In this document: one piece after another, positions 24,652 through 32,735 of the stretch
Layout of the letters: each line of letters starts with the position of its first letter
Position numbering within the stretch: position 1 is the stretch's first letter
Origin: Chryseolinea sp. H1M3-3
GTDB lineage: Bacteria; Bacteroidota; Bacteroidia; Cytophagales; Cyclobacteriaceae
Length of the DNA stretch: 64,000 bases
Reading direction: 5' to 3'
Assembly: GCF_029360725.1 (NCBI RefSeq)
Contig: NZ_JARKMY010000001.1
Coordinates: forward strand, 868,001 to 932,000
The notes under the pieces: generated by a model
What the model was told of the DNA's origin: nothing
Databases searched by the model: none
What the model saw: only the letters and a program-made list of their open reading frames with translations
Translations under genes and position numbers: made by a program

Positions 24652-26487
24652 TTACTCTACCGTAACTGATTTCGCAAGATTTCTTGGCTGGTCTACATTA
24701 CAGCCACGCAACACCGCGATGTGATATGAAAGCAACTGCAGCGGAATAACAGAAACCAACGGCATTAATGCTTCGTGAACTGCAGGAACTTCAATACAAA
24801 ACTCCGACATTTTAGGGATATGATCGTCGCCCTCAGTGATGACCGATATTACCCTTCCTTTACGCGCCTTTACCTCTTGAATATTGGAAACGACTTTCTC
24901 ATAAGAGCTGTCTTTTGTCGCGATGAATACAACTGGCATTTCTTCATCAATGAGCGCGATAGGGCCATGCTTCATTTCAGCGGCTGGATATCCTTCGGCA
25001 TGTATGTACGAAATCTCTTTTAGTTTTAATGCGCCTTCAAGGGCAACCGGAAAATTGTATCCGCGTCCCAGGTAAATAAAATTGCGAGCATCTTTAAAGA
25101 GGTGGGCAATTTTTTCAATCTGATCATTAAGCTTAAGAGCCTTTTCAACTTTCGCGGGAATATTTTCCAACTCCACTAGCATTGAATGGAAGGCCTGACT
25201 GGATATCGTGCCATTTTTTTGAGCAACACTTAATGCAATCATACTTAATACGGTGAGTTGAGCCGTAAATGCTTTTGTGCTTGCCACGCCGATTTCCGGC
25301 CCAGCATGTGTATATGCCCCTGCGTGCGTAGCTCGTGCAATCGACGATCCCACTACATTGCAAACGCCAAAGATTATCGCGCCCTTGGATTTTGCCAATT
25401 CAATAGCCGCCAATGTGTCTGCTGTTTCACCTGACTGCGAAATAGCAATTACCACATCTCCCTCACGAATCACGGGATTTCTATACCGAAACTCAGAAGC
25501 ATATTCTACCTCTACGGGTATACGACAAAATTCTTCAAAGAAATACTCAGCTACCAAACCTGCATGCCATGACGTACCACAGGCAATGATCATGATCCGG
25601 TCGGCTTTTACAAGTTTATTGATATATTCCCCAAGGCCACCCAAAACTAATCTGCCGGTTCTAGCATTTAAACGGCCGCGCATACAATCGCTGATAGAAC
25701 GAGGTTGTTCGAAAATTTCCTTGAGCATAAAATGCTCAAAACCACCTTTTTCAATCGCTTCAAGTTCCAAGTCAACGGTCTCAATATACGGAGTAAGCGG
25801 AAGGTTCGCGGTATTCTTGATGCTTAGCTTGCCATCCTTAATGATAGCAATTTCCTGATCATTCAGATATACTACTTCGTTGGTATATTCAATGATAGGG
25901 GTAGCATCCGACGCTAAAAAGAATTCATCCTTCCCTACACCTATTACGAGCGGACTGCCTTTTCGCGCTGCAATTAATAAATTCGGATCTTCCAACGACA
26001 TGATAACAATGGCATACGCACCAACAACTTTTGTAAGCGCCAGTCTTACCGCTTCCTCAAGAGAGCACTGTTCATTTTTTTTTATGTCTTCAATGAAATG
26101 AATAAAAACTTCAGTATCGGTATCGCTTAAAAAAGTGTGGCCCTTCCGGACCAGTTCCAGTTTAAGTGCGCTATAATTTTCAATGATACCATTGTGAATG
26201 ATAGCGAGTTTTTCGGTCGCTGAATAATGTGGATGGGCATTTCGATCACTAGGCTCACCGTGGGTAGCCCACCGTGTATGGCCCATGCCAATAGTACTGG
26301 ATAAATTTTTTCCCTGCAAGTAAGCTTCAAGGTCGGAAACCTTACCTTTCTTTTTATAAACTGATAAGGCACCGTTTAATAATGCAATGCCTGCACTATC
26401 ATAACCCCGATATTCCAGTCTTTTAAGTCCCTTTATAATAACATCGTGCGCCTGACGATGGCCAACATAAGCTACAATGCCGCACAT
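24652..26487 (-). CDS. glmS: Glutamine--fructose-6-phosphate aminotransferase
   Basis: A 611-residue enzyme that makes glucosamine 6-phosphate, the first step to UDP-GlcNAc for peptidoglycan and glycans. The N-terminal glutaminase domain begins with the catalytic Cys2 (MCGIVAYVGHRQ) and has YRGYDSAGIA and HTRWATHGEP. Two SIS sugar-isomerase domains follow (CGTSWHAG, ISQSGETADTLAA, LGRGYNFPVALEGALKLKE), and it ends DQPRNLAKSVTVE as in the family. It is the last gene of a GT5-DUF4270-glmS operon, ten bases after the DUF4270 stop. No glmS ribozyme is visible. Confidence 0.98.
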   Translation of the reverse strand: MCGIVAYVGHRQAHDVIIKGLKRLEYRGYDSAGIALLNGALSVYKKKGKVSDLEAYLQGKNLSSTIGMGHTRWATHGEPSDRNAHPHYSATEKLAIIHNGIIENYSALKLELVRKGHTFLSDTDTEVFIHFIEDIKKNEQCSLEEAVRLALTKVVGAYAIVIMSLEDPNLLIAARKGSPLVIGVGKDEFFLASDATPIIEYTNEVVYLNDQEIAIIKDGKLSIKNTANLPLTPYIETVDLELEAIEKGGFEHFMLKEIFEQPRSISDCMRGRLNARTGRLVLGGLGEYINKLVKADRIMIIACGTSWHAGLVAEYFFEEFCRIPVEVEYASEFRYRNPVIREGDVVIAISQSGETADTLAAIELAKSKGAIIFGVCNVVGSSIARATHAGAYTHAGPEIGVASTKAFTAQLTVLSMIALSVAQKNGTISSQAFHSMLVELENIPAKVEKALKLNDQIEKIAHLFKDARNFIYLGRGYNFPVALEGALKLKEISYIHAEGYPAAEMKHGPIALIDEEMPVVFIATKDSSYEKVVSNIQEVKARKGRVISVITEGDDHIPKMSEFCIEVPAVHEALMPLVSVIPLQLLSYHIAVLRGCNVDQPRNLAKSVTVE

Positions 26488-26497
26488 AGGTATTGAA

Positions 26498-27961
26498 TTA
26501 GTTTAATGGTGTAGTAGGTTTGGTATAATAGATCTTAAGCTTGATGTTGTCTTTTGGAAAAACAACCCGATTGACTGACTTGGTGTTCGGTGAGGATGGA
26601 GACGAAGGATAGAGTACAAAATATTGAAAACGAGGTAAATCTTCCCTAACCAAACTTAATTGTTGAAAAAATAATGCAAAGTTACCGCTATATGATTTTT
26701 TGGTTGACGAGTATCGGATGTATGGGTCCTGATCTCCTCTTACATAGAAAGCAAGATCATCCTCTACGACACTCCCGTCATCCAATGACAACGTTCCGGT
26801 ATGCGCAGGAAACCTGGGATTATAATTACCGATATCGAGTGTGTCCTTAAGGTTTTTAACTTTTCTCAATTCATTATTGCTATTAAGGATTCTCAGTACC
26901 ATGCTTGCAGGAGGAGCCAAGGTAGATTCCGTTACAGATTCGACCGACAATTCTGCCGAAGTAATGATCACATTGGGTACAGTATCACAAAACTCAAAAA
27001 ATTTGCCGAAGTCTAATTTTGTATAAACTCCGGTTCCGGATTCAATGTATCTTAAGTCATCCGGTGGATAAAAATCTTGGGAAGGTGTGGTTAAGCCGGT
27101 GAGACTGCTTGTTGAATGATCGGCTTTTATCTGGCTAAAACTGGTGACGAGTCCAAATCCGAGCGCCACATTTAAACTGTCGTCGGAAGCCGTATGGTAA
27201 TGAAGGTTTATAAAAGAGTTTGGCCTCACACCCAGGATTTTATCGCCATTGTCGGATTTGATTGACAATCCCTTGAAGAGGGCTGTAAATCTTTCAAAAT
27301 CAATAAAGGTCGAATCGTCATTCGTGGCATAGTCGCGCCACCGTAATGCCTGGTTAAAAATCTGTTGTCCGAATGCTTGATCCAGGGATACCCGAACCGT
27401 AACCGACCTGTCAAGATTATTATTGGCAAAGTGATCAAGGCTATCGGTATTAACTGAAAAAACCTTTGCGCCGAGGGGCGTTGGCTTTGTTAAGATCTCT
27501 GAATTACTAAAATAATTTCTTCTCTTCGCGAAATCCAGATCTCCGTCAAGTTCATATACAGAAATACTTTGCTGTGTGTTTTTGTCTTTCGATCCATAGT
27601 TATAAAAGTCCAATGACAACGTAAGCGTTACAGAATCGAATGTAGCGCCGGCTGCAAGTTTTGTGGTAGATATTGCATAAAACTGCGTATAAACGTCGGC
27701 TTTGACGGTCCCGAACTTTTCATCCGGATATTGACCCAGCAATAACCTGTTGGTTTCATTCTCGAAAACATAATTTGACGTACGCTGAGAATCTAAGAGC
27801 AAAACGCTGCTCTCAATCGGTATCTCAACATAAGTAGCATCGAATTTTGGATTTGGATTCTTATATCCTAGAAGACTTGCTTCATCTTCGCATGAAAAAA
27901 AAAATAATAGGGCAACTGGCAGTGCTACCAATTGCCCTATGCGCTTAGCCCATAAGTTCAT
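26498..27961 (-). CDS. DUF4270 family lipoprotein
   Basis: A 487-residue lipoprotein. I start at ATG 27961 because it gives a lipoprotein signal (QLVALPVALLFFFSC) with an acidic CEDEASLLG after the cysteine; a start 15 codons upstream is less likely. The beta-rich body (TYVEIPIESSVLLLDSQRTS, GQYPDEKFGTVKADVYTQF) fits DUF4270, a Bacteroidota family of unknown function. Its 5' end overlaps the GT5-like gene by 17 bases, so translation is probably coupled. The acidic residues after the cysteine suggest surface exposure. Confidence 0.82.
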   Translation of the reverse strand: MNLWAKRIGQLVALPVALLFFFSCEDEASLLGYKNPNPKFDATYVEIPIESSVLLLDSQRTSNYVFENETNRLLLGQYPDEKFGTVKADVYTQFYAISTTKLAAGATFDSVTLTLSLDFYNYGSKDKNTQQSISVYELDGDLDFAKRRNYFSNSEILTKPTPLGAKVFSVNTDSLDHFANNNLDRSVTVRVSLDQAFGQQIFNQALRWRDYATNDDSTFIDFERFTALFKGLSIKSDNGDKILGVRPNSFINLHYHTASDDSLNVALGFGLVTSFSQIKADHSTSSLTGLTTPSQDFYPPDDLRYIESGTGVYTKLDFGKFFEFCDTVPNVIITSAELSVESVTESTLAPPASMVLRILNSNNELRKVKNLKDTLDIGNYNPRFPAHTGTLSLDDGSVVEDDLAFYVRGDQDPYIRYSSTKKSYSGNFALFFQQLSLVREDLPRFQYFVLYPSSPSSPNTKSVNRVVFPKDNIKLKIYYTKPTTPLN

Positions 27962-28748
27962 TATAAAAATTATAATACGATTCAGTCGAGTTTTCGGCGT
28001 TATCAAAGTTCTCTACTTTCTTTTCTTTGATCTTTTTAAAGAGTCCTTCTAACTTCTTGTTTTCACCAGCAACGATGACAGCATCAGAAAATTCCATACC
28101 CAGTTTGATAAATCCCTCAAAGTCAGCTGACTTTAAGTTGCCGAGCATGTTATCTTCAATATCCATCATTTTTACCTTGTCCATTATATCTCCTTTAAAC
28201 TTGTGGGAGAAAGAATTATTGTAAATGGAGAAGACTGTCTTTGCATTTTTAAATAAAGGATCATTCTTGTAAGTAGTTTTTAAATACAAAGGAATAAAAC
28301 TAGTGATCCAGTCATTGCAATGAACGACATCGGGTGCCCATCCTAACTTTCGGACGGTTTCAATTACTCCTTTACAGAAGAAGATGGCGCGTTCGTCATT
28401 GTCCTCATAAAAATTGTTCTCTTTATCGTGAAAAACAGATTTACGATGAAAATAATCTTCATTATCAATGAAGTACACCTGCAACTTAGCATTCGGAATA
28501 GAAGCAACTTTAATAATCAAAGGCTTTTCTTCATCACCAACAGCAATGTTTATCCCGGAAAGCCTCACCACCTCATGCAGCCTGTTCTTGCGCTCATTGA
28601 TGATCCCAAACCGGGGCACCAATATCCTTATCTCCATCCCTCTTTCCTGCATCGCTTGCGGAAGCTTGCGCACAAAGTCCGCTACTTCCGAGGTTTGTAG
28701 AAATGGGTTAATTTCACTGGCTACATAAAGAACTCGAAGTTTTGACAT
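27945..28748 (-). CDS. GT5 starch/glycogen-synthase N-domain protein, short form
   Basis: A 267-residue protein matching only the N-terminal Rossmann domain of glycogen/starch synthase (SKLRVLYVASEINPF, MQERGMEIRILVPRFG, APDVVHCNDWITSFIPLYLK). Full enzymes have about 480 residues and a second domain that completes the active site; that half is missing. The ADP-glucose-binding KxGGL motif near the N-terminus reads QTSEV here. So a glucosyltransferase activity is doubtful, although such short forms are widespread in Bacteroidota. I start at ATG 28748; an upstream start would add 13 residues. It leads the operon with DUF4270 and glmS. Confidence 0.8.
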   Translation of the reverse strand: MSKLRVLYVASEINPFLQTSEVADFVRKLPQAMQERGMEIRILVPRFGIINERKNRLHEVVRLSGINIAVGDEEKPLIIKVASIPNAKLQVYFIDNEDYFHRKSVFHDKENNFYEDNDERAIFFCKGVIETVRKLGWAPDVVHCNDWITSFIPLYLKTTYKNDPLFKNAKTVFSIYNNSFSHKFKGDIMDKVKMMDIEDNMLGNLKSADFEGFIKLGMEFSDAVIVAGENKKLEGLFKKIKEKKVENFDNAENSTESYYNFYNELMG

Positions 28749-28784
28749 AATTTTGATTTTTAATGTAGAATGGAAAACGAGCCA

Positions 28785-28815
28785 CAAAAATACAAATAAT
28801 TCGCCCCTTATTCAA
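28785..28815 (-). promoter_or_regulatory. Promoter of the GT5-DUF4270-glmS operon
   Basis: On the minus strand a TTG (28813-28815) is separated by 20 bases from TATTTTTG (28785-28792), fitting the Bacteroidota -33/-7 pattern TTG-n19-TAnnTTTG. The start codon lies 36 bases downstream. Its TTG sits in the same palindrome as the TTG of the divergent panC promoter. Confidence 0.6.
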
Positions 28816-28816
28816 G

Positions 28817-28843
28817 TTGATTTCAGTTTTCCCTATATCTTTG
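28817..28843 (+). promoter_or_regulatory. Promoter of panC-panD
   Basis: TTG (28817-28819) and TATCTTTG (28836-28843) are 16 bases apart and match the -33 and -7 elements of Bacteroidota promoters. The panC ATG follows 25 bases later. The spacing is slightly short of the usual 19. Confidence 0.6.
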
Positions 28844-28868
28844 CGACCTTTTGCCAAAATGGCCTAAA

Positions 28869-29714
28869 ATGGAGATTTTCAAAAAGATAGCGCCATTAAA
28901 AGCTTTTTTAAAGGAATTTCGCACGGTAGGCGACACAATCGGGCTCGTTCCTACGATGGGAGCGCTCCATAATGGCCACTTATCCCTCATTGACACCTCT
29001 AAGAGCCAAAACTCCCTTACAGTTTGCTCTATATATGTTAATCCTACACAATTCAATAATCCGGTAGATCTTCAAAAGTATCCCCGCAATCTTGAGGAAG
29101 ATGTCAAACTCCTTCAAAAAGTTGGATGCGATGTCGTTTTTTGTCCTTCAAATGAGGAAATGTATACTGGTCAGGCTTCTTTGAAGTTTGATTTTGGGGC
29201 GCTGGATAAGGTGATGGAAGGCAAATTCCGGCCGGGTCATTTTAGCGGAGTCGCACTGGTCGTTTCCAAATTTTTTAATATTGTTAACCCGGATCGCGCA
29301 TATTTTGGACAAAAGGACTGGCAGCAATTTGCGATCATTCAGCAGGTTGTCGAAGAGCTTAAATTTGGACTGACGCTGCATAGCGTGCCTACTTTACGGG
29401 AGGCCGACGGATTAGCAATGTCTTCCCGGAATTTAAGACTAAATGAGCAGGAAAGGCTGAAAGCAACGATATTTCACCAGTCATTGTTAGCAGCCCAGGA
29501 AAATTTGAGGCAGGGAAGAAAGATTACTGACGCCAAAAAGCTGGTAGAAGAAATGATAAAAAAAGTACCAGGGGTAACGTTGGAATACTTTGAAGTTGCA
29601 GACAGCAAAAACTTAAATGTTTTAGAATTCGTTAACGAAGCAGAAAAGCCAATCTTGTGCATTGCCGGATATGTGGGTGATGTACGGTTGATTGACAATA
29701 TGTTTTTGAAATAA
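28869..29714 (+). CDS. panC: Pantothenate synthetase
   Basis: A 281-residue enzyme that joins pantoate and beta-alanine using ATP in the cytoplasm. The HIGH-type nucleotide motif is [14 protein letters not shown], and [23 protein letters not shown] and [10 protein letters not shown] are the other conserved blocks. I start at ATG 28869, which directly follows the promoter and gives a standard N-terminus ([14 protein letters not shown]). panD, which supplies beta-alanine, is five bases downstream. Confidence 0.97.
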   Translation: MEIFKKIAPLKAFLKEFRTVGDTIGLVPTMGALHNGHLSLIDTSKSQNSLTVCSIYVNPTQFNNPVDLQKYPRNLEEDVKLLQKVGCDVVFCPSNEEMYTGQASLKFDFGALDKVMEGKFRPGHFSGVALVVSKFFNIVNPDRAYFGQKDWQQFAIIQQVVEELKFGLTLHSVPTLREADGLAMSSRNLRLNEQERLKATIFHQSLLAAQENLRQGRKITDAKKLVEEMIKKVPGVTLEYFEVADSKNLNVLEFVNEAEKPILCIAGYVGDVRLIDNMFLK

Positions 29715-29718
29715 CAGG

Positions 29719-30066
29719 ATGAGAATAGAAGTATTAAAGTCGAAAATTCATCGTGCAAAAGTTACGCAGGCCGAGCTACATTACGTTGGAAGTGTAACAA
29801 TTGATGAGGATTTGATGGATGCCGTAAACCTGATTGCAGGTGAAAAGGTAACCATCGTGAACGTCAATAATGGTGAGCGGTTGGAGACCTATGTAATTAA
29901 AGGAGAACGAGGCTCCGGTGTTGTTTGTCTTAACGGTCCGGCTGCACGTAAAGCGCAGGTCGGAGACATTGTCATCATCGTATCGTATGCCTCCATGAAA
30001 TTCGAAAAAGCTAAAACGTTCAAACCTTGGATCGTTTTTCCAACACCTGATAATAGGTTACCTTAA
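29719..30066 (+). CDS. panD: Aspartate 1-decarboxylase proenzyme
   Basis: A 115-residue proenzyme that makes beta-alanine for pantothenate. It cleaves itself between Gly24 and Ser25 (YVGSVTID) to create a pyruvoyl group on the alpha chain. [31 protein letters not shown] and [11 protein letters not shown] are family blocks, and the length is typical. It follows panC directly, giving a two-gene pantothenate branch. The flippase-like gene starts 23 bases after it. Confidence 0.97.
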   Translation: MRIEVLKSKIHRAKVTQAELHYVGSVTIDEDLMDAVNLIAGEKVTIVNVNNGERLETYVIKGERGSGVVCLNGPAARKAQVGDIVIIVSYASMKFEKAKTFKPWIVFPTPDNRLP

Positions 30067-30089
30067 CGTCTGAATTAAACCACATCAGC

Positions 30090-31115
30090 GTGTCGCCCAG
30101 ACTCAAAAGTCTCATACAATATGTAATAATACTGGGAGTCACAATCTTACTGATCTATCTTTCTTTACGTGGGTTAAAGGTTGCTGAAGGGGAAAACAAA
30201 TGGGATTACCTGCAACGTACATGGGGTAATGCTAATAAAGGATGGCTAATCGCTATGGCTGTACTTTCCCTAGTCAGTCATGTTATACGGGCAGAACGCT
30301 GGAGGATGCTGCTGGAACCTGTCGGGTATCATGCAAAACTCAGTCACAGCTTTCATTCGTTGATGGTGGGCTATTTAATAAACCTGGTGATTCCGCGAGG
30401 TGGAGAAATTTCCCGGTGTTATAATTTATATAAGCTAGATAAAATACCGGTGATTGAGTCGTTCGGAACGGTTGTGGTGGAACGCGTGGTGGATCTTTTC
30501 TTTTTAGTTCTGCTTATTGCTATTTCGTTCGCATTCGAATCCAAAAAATTATTTGCATTCATCGAAACGTTGCCCTTAACTACCTCGGGTAACTCGAAAA
30601 TAGGGTTGATCATTATTATTCTCGTTGGTATTAGTGCCAGTGTAACACTGCTTTTGTGGTTACTAAAGAAAAATAAAAAGGTCCATACGCTAATTCAAAA
30701 GACGTGGAGCAGTTTTAAAGAAGGCATACTGTCTATTTTCAGGTTAAAAAATAAAGGCTTATTCGTGTTGTATTCGTGCATTGTCTGGTCACTGTATTTT
30801 GCAATGAGCTACACTGTACTAAAAGCTTTTCCGGCAACGGAACGTCTTGATTTTAGTGCTGTACTTAGTTTATTTGCTATTGGTGCTATTGCTATGGCTG
30901 CTCCTCTTCCCGGAGGAACTGGTTCCTATCATGTGTTGGTCCCTCAAGGACTTTTCTTTCTCTATCAGATTCCGTTATCCGATGCTGTTGCGTTCACTTT
31001 CATCTTCCATGGTTGGCAAACCGCCTTGTTTATTTTTTTCGGCGTATTGTCGCTTATCATTACTTCTTTCATCGTAAAAAGAAGACAAACGGCAATCCAA
31101 AATCATCAAAACTAA
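30090..31115 (+). CDS. Flippase-like membrane protein (LPG synthase TM family)
   Basis: A 341-residue membrane protein of the lysylphosphatidylglycerol synthase transmembrane/YbhN group. About eight hydrophobic segments and the family blocks RAERWRMLLEP, GYLINLVIPRGGEISRC, VVERVVDLFFLV and APLPGGTGSYHVLVP are present. The catalytic Lys-transferring domain of MprF is absent, so it is only the membrane unit, often linked to lipid-linked molecule transport. It starts at GTG 30090, 23 bases after panD, and probably belongs to that operon although the function looks unrelated. Confidence 0.85.
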   Translation: MSPRLKSLIQYVIILGVTILLIYLSLRGLKVAEGENKWDYLQRTWGNANKGWLIAMAVLSLVSHVIRAERWRMLLEPVGYHAKLSHSFHSLMVGYLINLVIPRGGEISRCYNLYKLDKIPVIESFGTVVVERVVDLFFLVLLIAISFAFESKKLFAFIETLPLTTSGNSKIGLIIIILVGISASVTLLLWLLKKNKKVHTLIQKTWSSFKEGILSIFRLKNKGLFVLYSCIVWSLYFAMSYTVLKAFPATERLDFSAVLSLFAIGAIAMAAPLPGGTGSYHVLVPQGLFFLYQIPLSDAVAFTFIFHGWQTALFIFFGVLSLIITSFIVKRRQTAIQNHQN

Positions 31116-31169
31116 TTTGCGCTTTAGCAATTAACAATCACGAAGGGTATCTGGTATGCATATCAAGTT

Positions 31170-31177
31170 TATTTTTG
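31170..31177 (+). promoter_or_regulatory. Bacteroidota -7 box (TATTTTTG) at the UbiA start
   Basis: TATTTTTG matches TAnnTTTG and ends four bases before the ATG at 31182. The -33 side holds no clear TTG. If used, transcription would start at or next to the start codon. Confidence 0.45.
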
Positions 31178-31181
31178 TACT

Positions 31182-32021
31182 ATGAATCGATCATTTATTG
31201 AGTCGCTGCTTAAGCTTACCCGGTTCGGTAATCTTATTATCATCGCATTGACTCAATATTTCACGGCGGGTTTTTTGATCGCCATGCATACCTTAAACGA
31301 CTTCAAATTATTTTTGCTTTCGCTCTCCACGGTTTCCATTGCTGCAGGCGGGTATGTCATCAATGATTATTATGATGTTAAGATAGATTACATCAACAAA
31401 CCCGAGCGTGTGGTGATTGGAAAAAGTATTACCCGGCGTTATGCCATTTTATTTCACATTATTTTATCAGCCTTTGGCATCGTATTAGGGTTTTATCTAT
31501 CGTGGCAAATTGCAGCTGTCAATATTCTTTCTGTTTTTTTGTTGTGGCTTTATTCGAACAGTTTAAAACGGCTTCCTTTTATTGGGAATTTAACTGTTGC
31601 GTTTCTTACTGGCCTTTCGGTCATTGTTGTTGATATTTTTTATCGCACGAATAATTCTTTAGTGATCATTTACGCCCTGTTTGCATTTTTCATGACACTT
31701 GTGCGGGAGATCATAAAAGACATGGAGGATTTGCGAGGCGACAATTCATTTGGTTGCAAAACGCTTCCCATCATTTGGGGGATACGGAAAACGAAAATAT
31801 TGCTGTACATCCTTCTCGTTCTATTTGCAGCCATTGTTATTTTATTAAATCAACTGTATCGCGCACTTCCTTTTAAATATCATTTGATATTCCTTTTTGT
31901 TCCCTTGCTTTGGTTGCTCTATCGTCTCATTCTAGCCGATATGAAAAAAGATTTTACACGACTGAGTATTTTCTGTAAGGTTATTATGATGTTAGGAATT
32001 TTAAGCATGGCCTTTATGTAG
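31182..32021 (+). CDS. UbiA-family prenyltransferase
   Basis: A 279-residue polytopic membrane enzyme of the UbiA superfamily. Both aspartate-rich motifs that bind Mg and prenyl diphosphate are present: NDYYDVKIDYINKPER (residues about 61-76) and DMEDLRGDNSFGCKTLP (about 179-195). Nine or so hydrophobic segments follow the usual pattern. The lack of a quinone operon nearby and the overall look suggest the geranylgeranylglycerol-phosphate transferase-like branch found in Bacteroidota, but menaquinone or haem side-chain transfer cannot be excluded. The start ATG sits four bases after a -7 box. Confidence 0.85.
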   Translation: MNRSFIESLLKLTRFGNLIIIALTQYFTAGFLIAMHTLNDFKLFLLSLSTVSIAAGGYVINDYYDVKIDYINKPERVVIGKSITRRYAILFHIILSAFGIVLGFYLSWQIAAVNILSVFLLWLYSNSLKRLPFIGNLTVAFLTGLSVIVVDIFYRTNNSLVIIYALFAFFMTLVREIIKDMEDLRGDNSFGCKTLPIIWGIRKTKILLYILLVLFAAIVILLNQLYRALPFKYHLIFLFVPLLWLLYRLILADMKKDFTRLSIFCKVIMMLGILSMAFM

Positions 32022-32141
32022 CAAGGTTTATCGATGGCATTTTTTATAGCGAGATTTTCAAATGTGTCGAGAAATAATCAGCGTATAAAATTCTTTGCTT
32101 TCTTTGCGACCTCTTAGCACTCATAAACAGCCGAGCTACTC

Positions 32142-32720
32142 ATGATTCAACAATTTCGGATTGCCATTTTTGCTTCTGGCAGTGGAACCAACGCGGAAGC
32201 AATTGTTAGCTATTTTAAAAATCACCCTTCGATAGAAGTTGCGCTTATCTTGAGCAACAATCCCAACGCGTTTGTTTTAGAGCGTGCAAAAAAATTAAAC
32301 ATTCCATGGATCGTTTTTAATCGCGAGCAATTTCATTCGTCCATTCTTTCATCCCTGAAGGAACATGAGATCACGCACATCGTTCTCGCTGGCTTTTTGT
32401 GGCTTGTACCGCCCGCGCTTATTGCAGGCTATCCAGGCAAGATTATCAATATCCATCCGGCGCTGTTACCAAAATATGGTGGAAAGGGTATGTATGGCAT
32501 GAAGATTCATGAATTGATACGTTCTTCAAATGAGACAGAAACAGGAATTACCATTCATTTAATCAATGAAAAATACGATGAAGGACCTGTACTTTTCCAA
32601 GGTAAATGTGAGGTAACAAATACAGACACACCCGAACAAATCGCAATGAAAGTCCATCAATTAGAGCACACCTGGTATCCGCAAATCATTGAGAAATGGA
32701 TTCTCGGAGAAAAAAAATAA
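32142..32720 (+). CDS. purN: Phosphoribosylglycinamide formyltransferase
   Basis: A 192-residue enzyme that transfers a formyl group from 10-formyl-THF to GAR in purine synthesis. The N-terminal loop FASGSGTNAEAI binds substrate phosphate, and INIHPALLPKYGGKGMYG carries the catalytic Asn-His pair with the following conserved region GITIHLINEKYDEGPVLFQ containing the catalytic aspartate. Length and order are normal. It stands alone with 120 bases upstream, containing repeated CTTTG but no exact TAnnTTTG box. Confidence 0.96.
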   Translation: MIQQFRIAIFASGSGTNAEAIVSYFKNHPSIEVALILSNNPNAFVLERAKKLNIPWIVFNREQFHSSILSSLKEHEITHIVLAGFLWLVPPALIAGYPGKIINIHPALLPKYGGKGMYGMKIHELIRSSNETETGITIHLINEKYDEGPVLFQGKCEVTNTDTPEQIAMKVHQLEHTWYPQIIEKWILGEKK

Positions 32721-32735
32721 ACTCTTAATCTCCGG

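Noticed and set aside
25277-25858. A 193-codon plus-strand frame opposite glmS
   Set aside because: Fully antisense to conserved glmS motifs; low-complexity serine/proline content typical of antisense translation.
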